Origin: DASXSB01 sp036506275 | GTDB lineage: Bacteria > Methylomirabilota > Methylomirabilia > Rokubacteriales > CSP1-6 | DNA: 64,000 bases | Direction of reading: 5' to 3' | Assembly (NCBI GenBank): GCA_036506275.1 | Contig: DASXSB010000148.1 | Coordinates: 1 to 64,000, forward strand | Shown: positions 55,358 through 64,000 of the stretch, piece after piece | Layout: every line of letters begins with the position of its first letter | Numbering within the stretch: the first letter of the stretch is position 1 | The notes under the pieces: model-generated | Seen by the model: the letters and a program-made list of their open reading frames with translations, nothing else | The model's database searches: none | What the model was told of the DNA's origin: nothing | Position numbers and translations under genes: made by a program

Positions 55358-57912
55358 AGGTCATCGAGCTCGCCAAGGAGCTGGGCGTCACCAGCAAGGA
55401 CTTGATGGTGGCGGCGGAGGAGATGGGGCACAAGGGCGTCCGCGCCATGACTCCTCTCGACACGACGCTCGCGAACGCGTTGCGCGTGAAGCTCGGGAAG
55501 GGACGAGAGCTTCCCGAGGAGCCCAAGCCGAAGCGCGCGCCCAAGAAGGCGGCGGTGTCGGCGGACGGCGCTGTCGATGGCGCCGAGGGCGCGAAGAAGC
55601 CGGCCCGCACGCGCAAGGCGAAAGCGGTCGAGCTCGACGAGGCGCCGGTGGAAGTGAAGCCGGCGGCGACGATCGTCAAGCCAAAGCCCGTCTCGCCCTC
55701 GGATCTCCCCACGGAGCCGCCGGTCGTCACCAAGCGCGAGCCCGAAGTCATCGTCCCCGAACCCGTCGCCCCCGTGGTGCCGCCTCCGCTTCCCGTGGAG
55801 CCTCCGGTCCCGCTGCAGCCCGCGGCCACCGCGCCGCCCGCACCGCCGGCGCCGGCGGCACCGAAGAAGCCCGAGCCGAAGATCGTCCCCTTCCGGCCCA
55901 TCGAGCGACCGGCGCCGTCCCCGACGCGGCCCTCGCGCCAGCCGACCGGACCGTTCTCGCAGCCGCGCGTCACGATGGCGCCGCGCCGTCCCGGGCCGCC
56001 GCCCGCGGCGCCGCGTCCGGCCGCTCCCGCGCCGGCGGCGGCGGGCCCGACCGCTCCGGCTGCCGCTCCCGCGCGCCCGGCGGAGCCGACCACCCCGCGC
56101 GTGCCCGTGACGGCGGCCGCCGCCGCGCCCGTGGTGGAGACGCCGCCGGCACCGCCCGTCGAGATCAAGCGCGAGCTCATCCGCGTGCCGGAGTCGGTGA
56201 CGGTGGCGGAGCTGGCCGAGAAGATGCGCCGCAAGTCGGGCGAGGTGATCAAGGCGCTCCTGGAGCTCGGCGTGATGGCGACCGTGAACGAGCTTCTCGA
56301 TCCCACCGCCGCCAAGCTCGTCGCCGACAAGTTCCATTTCGACGTCGAGGTGCGCTCGATGGAGGGCGACCTCGTCGACGAAGAGGACCTCGATCCTTCC
56401 CAGCTCGCCCTGCGCCCGCCCGTGGTGACCGTGATGGGTCACGTCGACCATGGCAAGACCTCGCTCCTCGACGCCATCCGGCGCACGAAGGTGGCGGAAA
56501 AGGAGTTCGGCGGGATCACGCAGCACATCGGCGCCTACCAGGTGATGACGTCGCACGGGAAGGTGACGTTCCTCGATACCCCCGGCCACGAGGCGTTCAC
56601 GGCCATGCGGGCGCGCGGCGCGCAGGCGACCGACATCGTCATCCTCGTGGTGGCGGCCGACGACGGCGTGATGCCGCAGACGGTGGAGGCGGTGAACCAC
56701 GCCCGCGCCGCCAACGTCCCGATCATCGTCGCCGTCAACAAGATCGACAAGCCGGAATCCGACGCCGACCGCGTCAAGCGCGAGCTCGCCAACCTCGGCC
56801 TCGTGCCGGAGGAATGGGGCGGGCAGACGATCTACGTGCCGACGTCGGCCAAGAAAGGCACCGGCATCGACCAGCTCCTGGAGATGACCGCGCTCCAGGC
56901 CGAAATCCTCGAGCTGAAGGCCAACGCCAACCGGGCCGCCAAGGGCGTCATCATCGAGAGCCGGCTCGATCGCGGCCGCGGCGCCGTCGCCACCGCCCTC
57001 ATCCAGAACGGGACGCTGAAGGAAGGCGATGCGGTGGTGGTGGGCGCGCAGTCGGGGCGTATCCGCGCTCTCATCGACGCCACCGGCAAGAAGGTCCGCA
57101 ACGCCGGTCCCTCGGATCCGGTGGAGGTCCTCGGCCTGAGCGGGGTGCCGTCGGCGGGGGACGTGCTCATCGCGGTTTCCGACGAGCGCAAGGCGCGACA
57201 GATCGCGGCCATGCGCATGGAAAAGGACAAGGCGAAGGCGAAAGCGCCCACGCGCATCACGCTGGAGGGACTGAGCAAGCAGATCCAGACGGGCGAGGTG
57301 AAGGAGCTCCGGCTCATCCTCAAGGCGGACGTCCAGGGCTCGGAGGAGGCGCTCACGGAGTCGCTGGAGCGGCTCTCCACCGAAGAGGTCAAGCTCAAGG
57401 TCATCCACGGCTCCGTGGGCGCGATCAACGAGAGCGACGTCATGCTCGCGTCCGCGTCCAACGCCATCGTCCTCGGCTTCAACGTGAAGGCGGAGCCGAA
57501 GGCGGCCGCCCAGGCGCAGGCGAACGGCGTCGATCTGCGTCACTACAACGTCATCTACGAGGCGATCAACGACCTCAAGGCCGCGCTCGCCGGCATGTTG
57601 CGGCCGGAGATCCGGGAGACGATCCTCGGCCACGCGCAGGTGCGTCAGATCTTCGTGATCTCGAAGCTGGGACCGATCGCCGGCTCCTACGTGCAGGACG
57701 GTAAGATCGTCCGCAACGCGCGGGCGCGCGTGCGCCGCGGCGACGAGGTGTTCGGGGAGGGGACGGTCGGCTCGCTGAAGCGCTTCAAGGACGACGTGCG
57801 CGAGGTGCTCGCGGGGCTCGAGTGCGGCATCGGCGTGAACGGGGTGAACGGGGTCCAGGCCGGCGATCTCATCGAGGTGTTCACGACCGAAGAAGTCGCG
57901 CGCACCCTCTAG
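55339..57912 (+). CDS. infB: translation initiation factor IF-2
   Basis: The 857-residue GTPase has an N-terminal IF2_N domain (VKVIELAKELGVTSKDLM), a long Pro/Ala-rich linker (about 60-270), a second IF2_N near 280, and the G domain with GHVDHGKT (367-374), DTPGHEAF and NKID, followed by domains II-IV. It places initiator tRNA on the 30S subunit. The start is GTG inside the ylxR end. Confidence 0.95.
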   Translation: MAAAKVKVIELAKELGVTSKDLMVAAEEMGHKGVRAMTPLDTTLANALRVKLGKGRELPEEPKPKRAPKKAAVSADGAVDGAEGAKKPARTRKAKAVELDEAPVEVKPAATIVKPKPVSPSDLPTEPPVVTKREPEVIVPEPVAPVVPPPLPVEPPVPLQPAATAPPAPPAPAAPKKPEPKIVPFRPIERPAPSPTRPSRQPTGPFSQPRVTMAPRRPGPPPAAPRPAAPAPAAAGPTAPAAAPARPAEPTTPRVPVTAAAAAPVVETPPAPPVEIKRELIRVPESVTVAELAEKMRRKSGEVIKALLELGVMATVNELLDPTAAKLVADKFHFDVEVRSMEGDLVDEEDLDPSQLALRPPVVTVMGHVDHGKTSLLDAIRRTKVAEKEFGGITQHIGAYQVMTSHGKVTFLDTPGHEAFTAMRARGAQATDIVILVVAADDGVMPQTVEAVNHARAANVPIIVAVNKIDKPESDADRVKRELANLGLVPEEWGGQTIYVPTSAKKGTGIDQLLEMTALQAEILELKANANRAAKGVIIESRLDRGRGAVATALIQNGTLKEGDAVVVGAQSGRIRALIDATGKKVRNAGPSDPVEVLGLSGVPSAGDVLIAVSDERKARQIAAMRMEKDKAKAKAPTRITLEGLSKQIQTGEVKELRLILKADVQGSEEALTESLERLSTEEVKLKVIHGSVGAINESDVMLASASNAIVLGFNVKAEPKAAAQAQANGVDLRHYNVIYEAINDLKAALAGMLRPEIRETILGHAQVRQIFVISKLGPIAGSYVQDGKIVRNARARVRRGDEVFGEGTVGSLKRFKDDVREVLAGLECGIGVNGVNGVQAGDLIEVFTTEEVARTL

Positions 57913-57928
57913 CCCGCGGCTACCGGCG

Positions 57929-58219
57929 GTGGCGACCGCTCGCGTCGCGCTCGGTCTCGTGGAGCTCCACCTGCCCGACGTGGACTCGCTCAAGGGCAAG
58001 CGCCACGTCCTCAAGGGCCTGAAGGAGCGCGTGCGCGCGCGCTTCGAGTGCTCGGTGGCCGAGGTGGATCATCAAGACGTGTGGCAGCGCGCCACCCTCG
58101 CCGTCGCCTACGTCTCCTCCGACGCGCGGCACGCCAACGAGGTGGTGTCCAAGGCGATGGATTTCATCGAGGACCACGTCGAGGGAATGGTCATCGACAG
58201 CTCCGTGGAGATTCTCTGA
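57929..58219 (+). CDS. ylxP: DUF503 (YlxP-like) protein
   Basis: The 96-residue protein has LPDVDSLKGKRHVLKGLKERVRARF, the DUF503 hallmark, and lies between infB and rbfA, the family's usual place. Its role in ribosome assembly is presumed from conserved context only. The start is GTG; its end overlaps rbfA by one base. Confidence 0.85.
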   Translation: MATARVALGLVELHLPDVDSLKGKRHVLKGLKERVRARFECSVAEVDHQDVWQRATLAVAYVSSDARHANEVVSKAMDFIEDHVEGMVIDSSVEIL

Positions 58220-58566
58220 TGCAGGGAAAGCGGCTGGACCGGGTGAATCAGCTCATCAAGGAGGAAATCTCGACGCTGCTCCAGCGCGAGCTCAAGGATC
58301 CGCGACTCGGCTTCGTCACCGTCACCGAGGTGGAGACGACGAAGGACCTTCGCACCGCCAAGGTCTATGTCTCCGTGCTCGGCGGCGACACGCAGTGGGC
58401 GGCGTCGCTGGCCGCCCTCGAGAGCGCGCGCGGCTTCATCCGCAACTGGCTGCGCCAGAACCTCGACCTGCGCGTGACACCCACGCTCGAGTTCCGCGCG
58501 GACCGGTCCATGGAGCACGCCGCCCACATCCAGGCGCTCCTGAAGCGCCTCAACACCGGTACCTAG
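58219..58566 (+). CDS. rbfA: ribosome-binding factor A
   Basis: The 115-residue KH-like protein has RVNQLIKEEISTLLQRELKDPRLGFVTVT and AKVYVSVLG, diagnostic for RbfA, which helps 16S rRNA 5'-end maturation. It is coupled to ylxP by TGATG overlap. Confidence 0.93.
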   Translation: MQGKRLDRVNQLIKEEISTLLQRELKDPRLGFVTVTEVETTKDLRTAKVYVSVLGGDTQWAASLAALESARGFIRNWLRQNLDLRVTPTLEFRADRSMEHAAHIQALLKRLNTGT

Positions 58567-58569
58567 CGC

Positions 58570-59559
58570 GTGATCCCGGCCGCCGCCCCCGTTCCCGCCG
58601 ACGTCCTCGCCCCTCTGCGCCGCGATGGCTGTCGTGCGCTCATGCTCGGTCACGTCCATCCCGACGCCGACGTGCTCGGCACGCTGCTCGCGCTCGGTCT
58701 CGCCCTCGAGAGCGGGGCGTGGAGCGTGGTCTACGGCGGACCGCATCCGGCGCCCGACGTCCTCGGCTTTCTCCCCGGCGTGGAGCGCTATGCGGTCCTC
58801 GAGAAGGTGGAGGGGGCGTTCGACGTGGCCGTCCTCACCGACTGCCCGAATCCCGATCGCACGGAGGGCCTGATCGAGCAGGCGCGGAAGGCGGCGGCGG
58901 CTGTGATCAACATCGATCACCACCCTGACAATCGCCGCTACGGCACCGTCAACTGGGTCGACCCCTCGGCGGCGGCGACGGGCGAGATGGTGTACGACCT
59001 GCTGCGCGCCCTCGGGCGCCCGCTGTCGCCCGCGATCGCCACCAACCTCTTCACCGCCGTGCACACGGATACCGGGTCCTTCCGATACTCCAACGTCACT
59101 CCGCGTACTTTCTCCATCGCGAGTGAGCTGGTGGCGGCGGGCGCGGACCCCGCGTTCATCTCCGGCTGCCTCTACGAGCGGCGCGCGCCGGAGGCGCTCT
59201 CGTGGCTCGGCCAGGCCCTCGCGCGGGTTGGGGTGAGCGACGACGGCCGGATGGCGTGGCTCGCGCTTCCGTTCGGGCTCGTGCCGGAGACCTTCGTGGA
59301 GGGGGAAGAGCTGGTCAACTACCCTCGCTCGATCGCCTCGGTCCGCGTGGCGTGCCTTCTCCGCGAGCGGGACGGCCGCGTGAAGGTGAGCCTCCGCGGC
59401 AAGGGAGACGTCGACGTGAACCGGATCGCGGCGCGCTTCGGCGGCGGCGGCCACGCGAACGCGGCCGGATGCACGGTGCCGGGCCCGCTCGACCGCGCCA
59501 CGCGCGACGTCCTCGCCGCCGTGCGCGACGCGATCGACGCCGCCGCCACCGCCCGGTGA
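58570..59559 (+). CDS. nrnA: DHH/DHHA1 phosphoesterase (NrnA-like)
   Basis: The 329-residue protein has the DHH motifs HVHPDADVLG, TDCPNPD, NIDHHPDN and TDTGSFRY and the DHHA1 RNA-contact motif GGGGHANAAG. NrnA enzymes degrade nanoRNA and pApA. The first motif has His-x-His-Pro-Asp-Ala-Asp in place of the common HxNPDGD. It sits between rbfA and truB as in many bacteria. Confidence 0.88.
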   Translation: MIPAAAPVPADVLAPLRRDGCRALMLGHVHPDADVLGTLLALGLALESGAWSVVYGGPHPAPDVLGFLPGVERYAVLEKVEGAFDVAVLTDCPNPDRTEGLIEQARKAAAAVINIDHHPDNRRYGTVNWVDPSAAATGEMVYDLLRALGRPLSPAIATNLFTAVHTDTGSFRYSNVTPRTFSIASELVAAGADPAFISGCLYERRAPEALSWLGQALARVGVSDDGRMAWLALPFGLVPETFVEGEELVNYPRSIASVRVACLLRERDGRVKVSLRGKGDVDVNRIAARFGGGGHANAAGCTVPGPLDRATRDVLAAVRDAIDAAATAR

Positions 59560-59572
59560 CGGGACCGCGCGC

Positions 59573-60514
59573 GTGAGCGGGCGCGGGCGCCGCGGCGAGG
59601 CGCCGCCGCGGTCGGGCATTCTCGTCGTCGACAAGTCGCGCGGGGTGACGTCGTTCGACGTCGTGGTCGCGGTGCGCCGTGTCCTCGGGGCGCGGCGGGT
59701 GGGACACGGCGGAACGCTCGATCCCGAAGCCGTCGGCATCCTGCCCGTTCTCATCGGTGAAGCCACCAAGCTGAGCCCGTACCTGGTGGACCAGGACAAG
59801 GAGTACGTCGCCGTCGTCCGGTGGGGCGTCAGCACGGATACGCACGACCTCAGCGGACGCGTCGTCGCCACCGCCCCCGTGCCTGCGCTCTCGCGGGAGG
59901 CGGTGGACCGCGCGTGCGCGCCGTTCCGCGGACGCATCACGCAGACGCCCCCCATGTACTCCGCCCTCCACCACGCCGGACGCCGGCTCTACGAGCTGGC
60001 CCGCGAAGGCGTGGAGGTGGAGCGGACGCCGCGCGAGGTCGTCGTGCACGCGCTCACCGTGGAGGCGCTGACGCCGACGACGGCGACCCTCCGCATCGTG
60101 TGCGGCAAGGGAATGTACGTTCGTACGCTCGCCGCCGACCTCGGCGATCGTCTCGGCTGCGGCGGGACGTTGGAATCGTTGCAGAGGACGCGAGTGGGGC
60201 CCTTCACGCTGGCGGAGGCGGTGAGCGTCGCCGAGGTCCGCCCCGGTAACGCGCCCGCGCTCTGGGCGCGAGTGCTCGGCGCCGACGCCGCCCTCGAGGG
60301 CTGGCCCGCGGTGACGCTCGGTGACGCCGAAACCGTGGCGTTCCTCCACGGTCAGACGGTCGCGCCGGCGGCTGCCGGTGACACCGCCGGCTTCGTGCGC
60401 GTGTACGACGGGGCCGGGCGATTTCTCGGTGTCGGCGAGCGGCGCGCAGGCGCGGTGAAGCCGGCGCGGATACTCCATGCAGATCGTCCAGGGACTCGAG
60501 AGCTTCCGGCCTGA
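59573..60514 (+). CDS. truB: tRNA pseudouridine-55 synthase
   Basis: The 313-residue enzyme has the catalytic Asp50 in HGGTLDPEAVGILPV, YVAVVRWGVSTDTHD and GMYVRTLAADLG, and a C-terminal PUA-like domain. It forms pseudouridine 55 in tRNA. The start is GTG, and its 3' end overlaps ribF by 38 bp. Confidence 0.94.
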   Translation: MSGRGRRGEAPPRSGILVVDKSRGVTSFDVVVAVRRVLGARRVGHGGTLDPEAVGILPVLIGEATKLSPYLVDQDKEYVAVVRWGVSTDTHDLSGRVVATAPVPALSREAVDRACAPFRGRITQTPPMYSALHHAGRRLYELAREGVEVERTPREVVVHALTVEALTPTTATLRIVCGKGMYVRTLAADLGDRLGCGGTLESLQRTRVGPFTLAEAVSVAEVRPGNAPALWARVLGADAALEGWPAVTLGDAETVAFLHGQTVAPAAAGDTAGFVRVYDGAGRFLGVGERRAGAVKPARILHADRPGTRELPA

Positions 60515-61394
60515 CGCCGGGGGTGGCGTAGTCGCCCTCGGCGTTTTCGACGGCGTCCATCTCGGGCACCGCGCGATCCTGGCCGCCGCGGTGTCAGCCG
60601 CCCGGCGGCTCCACGTTCCGCCGCTCGCATGTACGTTCGATCGTCATCCGATGGAAGTCCTCCAGCCCGAGCGAGCGCCCTTGCCGATCACGACGCTGGA
60701 GGAGCGCCTCGACCTCATCGCGGCCACCGGTGTCGACACCGTTCTCGTGCTCGCTTTTACCCGCGAGCTCGCCGCCGTGGAGCCGGAGGCGTTCGTGAAG
60801 GACGTTCTCGCGGGACGGCTTCGCGCGCGGGAGGTCGTGGTGGGGTTCAATCACCGGTTCGGGCGGGGGGCCCGCGGGGACACCGCGCTGCTCGAGCGGC
60901 TGGGCCGGGAATTCGGTTTTCGTACCGAGGTCGTGCCCCCGCTCAGCCTGGGAGGCGTGCCAGTCTCCTCGACGGAGATCCGCGCCGCCCTCCTGGGCGG
61001 TGACGTCGAGCAAGCCGCCGCCTTCCTCGGCCGGCCGTACCGCATCCATGGAGCGGTCGTGCGCGGCGCGGGACGGGGACACACCCTCGGCTTCCCCACG
61101 GCCAATCTGCTGCCTGATCGTCCTCTGCTGGTGCCCACGGGGGTCTATGCCTGTCGCGCCTGGCTCGACCCGCGCAGCCTGCCCGCGGTCGTCAACGTAG
61201 GCCGCCGGCCCACCTTCGGGGAGACGACGCTCTCGGTGGAGGCGCACATCCTCGACTTCGACGAGGATCTCTACGGGGGGGCGATCGGGCTCGACTTCGT
61301 GGCCCGGCTCCGCGACGAGCAGAAGTTTCCCTCGATAGAGGCGCTCAAGTCCCGGATCGCCCTCGACGTGGCGGAGGCGCGGCAGCGTCTGTAG
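60477..61394 (+). CDS. ribF: bifunctional riboflavin kinase / FAD synthetase
   Basis: The 305-residue protein has the N-terminal nucleotidyltransferase domain (GVFDGVHLGHRAIL, VSSTEIRAALLGGD) and the C-terminal riboflavin kinase domain (GRGHTLGFPTANLL, GVYACRAW, VVNVGRRPTFG). It makes FMN and FAD. The ATG lies within the truB end. Confidence 0.95.
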   Translation: MQIVQGLESFRPDAGGGVVALGVFDGVHLGHRAILAAAVSAARRLHVPPLACTFDRHPMEVLQPERAPLPITTLEERLDLIAATGVDTVLVLAFTRELAAVEPEAFVKDVLAGRLRAREVVVGFNHRFGRGARGDTALLERLGREFGFRTEVVPPLSLGGVPVSSTEIRAALLGGDVEQAAAFLGRPYRIHGAVVRGAGRGHTLGFPTANLLPDRPLLVPTGVYACRAWLDPRSLPAVVNVGRRPTFGETTLSVEAHILDFDEDLYGGAIGLDFVARLRDEQKFPSIEALKSRIALDVAEARQRL

Positions 61395-61411
61395 CGGCTC
61401 CCCGCCGAACC

Positions 61412-61440
61412 TTTACTTCGCGGAGGAGCCATGTTACAGT
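61412..61440 (+). promoter_or_regulatory. candidate promoter of rpsO
   Basis: TTTACT (61412-61417) and TACAGT (61435-61440) are spaced 17 bp, each a four-of-six match to consensus, in the 135-bp gap after ribF. This would give rpsO-pnp its own promoter. Confidence 0.4.
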
Positions 61441-61529
61441 CTGGGTCGTATCTGCTCACCAAAGAAAGGATTTTTGAACCCGTCTCGGTGGAGCTCTCCC
61501 CGGGGCGTGGCGATTGGAGGCCCCCCGGT

Positions 61530-61799
61530 ATGCCGGTCACGATCGATCGGAAGAAGAGCTTGATCGAGCAGTTTCGAGTTCACGAGGGCGACACGGGATC
61601 GCCCGAGGTGCAGATCGCGCTCCTGACCGAGCGCGTCAATGGCCTGACCGAGCACTTCAAGCTGCACGCCAAGGATCATCATTCGCGGCGTGGGCTCTTG
61701 ATGCTGATCGGGAAGCGACGGGGGTTACTGGAGTATCTCAAGAACAAGGATGCGGAGCGCTACCGGACGGTGATCGAGAAGCTCGGCATTCGTCGGTGA
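61530..61799 (+). CDS. rpsO: ribosomal protein S15
   Basis: The 89-residue protein has the S15 features DTGSPEVQIALLTERVNGLTEH, DHHSRRGLLMLIGKRRGLL and a C-terminal basic helix. The ATG at 61530 matches the family start and has TTGGAGG upstream; an earlier ATG at 61431 would add an unsupported extension. The next gene, pnp, is the usual neighbour. Confidence 0.95.
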   Translation: MPVTIDRKKSLIEQFRVHEGDTGSPEVQIALLTERVNGLTEHFKLHAKDHHSRRGLLMLIGKRRGLLEYLKNKDAERYRTVIEKLGIRR

Positions 61800-61932
61800 C
61801 GCTGCCGCCCACGACGGGACTTGGCTGGTCCTCGGACGGAAAGAATCCGGGGGCCCACGAGCGGCCACGAGGCTGCTCTTCACTTCTGGCGTTCGCCCGG
61901 ATACGGCCGAACCACGAGGACAAGCGAATCGT

Positions 61933-64000
<2,068 letters not shown>

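Noticed and set aside
55222..58014. A 930-codon minus-strand frame opposite infB
   Set aside because: IF-2 is unmistakable on the plus strand, and this frame has no recognisable domain.

Overview
The window is one contiguous piece of a high-GC bacterial chromosome (strong G/C at third codon positions, many GTG starts, 1-4 nt stop/start overlaps, almost no non-coding DNA). No tRNA, rRNA, insertion sequence, phage gene or CRISPR array was seen, and no stretch longer than 300 bases lacks a gene. GC content, a proteobacterial-type isc operon and the rplM-to-pnp order suggest an uncultured soil or subsurface lineage such as Rokubacteria/Methylomirabilota or a deltaproteobacterial relative. That placement is inference, not shown by the sequence.

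Region 1 (1-14.2 kb): a Tat-exported transglutaminase-like protein; a minus-strand redox set (zinc-finger anti-sigma-like protein, thioredoxin-like protein, CcdA-like membrane protein); a GT4 glycosyltransferase; a Bat-type operon (MoxR ATPase, membrane protein, DUF58 protein, a 1464-residue protein with three von Willebrand A domains, a secreted TPR protein); and a GalT-like protein.

Region 2 (14.2-24.5 kb): glutamate dehydrogenase, then an iron-sulfur and sulfur-transfer island. An iscR-iscS-iscU-iscA-hscB-hscA-fdx-iscX operon has a good IscR-type operator and an internal terminator. Its IscS-like protein lacks the PLP-anchoring lysine. A minus-strand DsrEFH/TusDCB-like trio follows, then a second, catalytically complete cysteine desulfurase with a shortened IscU-like protein, a serine acetyltransferase and a small HTH protein. 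This island is the most interesting part of the window.

Region 3 (24.5-39.8 kb): HD-domain protein, DNA polymerase IV, two ferritin-like proteins, biotin carboxylase with a minimal biotin carrier, a DinB-fold protein, rpoD (minus strand), cinA, and a tightly overlapping chain (ACT-malic enzyme, GT2 glycosyltransferase, aminotransferase, HIT protein, GT-C membrane glycosyltransferase with a lipid-binding-like tail, endonuclease III).

Region 4 (39.8-64 kb): a long core run, rplM-rpsI-argC-argJ-rpsB-tsf-pyrH-frr-uppS-cdsA-dxr-rseP-ispG-ferredoxin-proS, then a rimP-leader terminator and rimP-nusA-ylxR-infB-ylxP-rbfA-nrnA-truB-ribF-rpsO-pnp. It combines ribosome assembly, translation, isoprenoid and envelope precursor synthesis and RNA turnover. 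pnp runs off the right edge.
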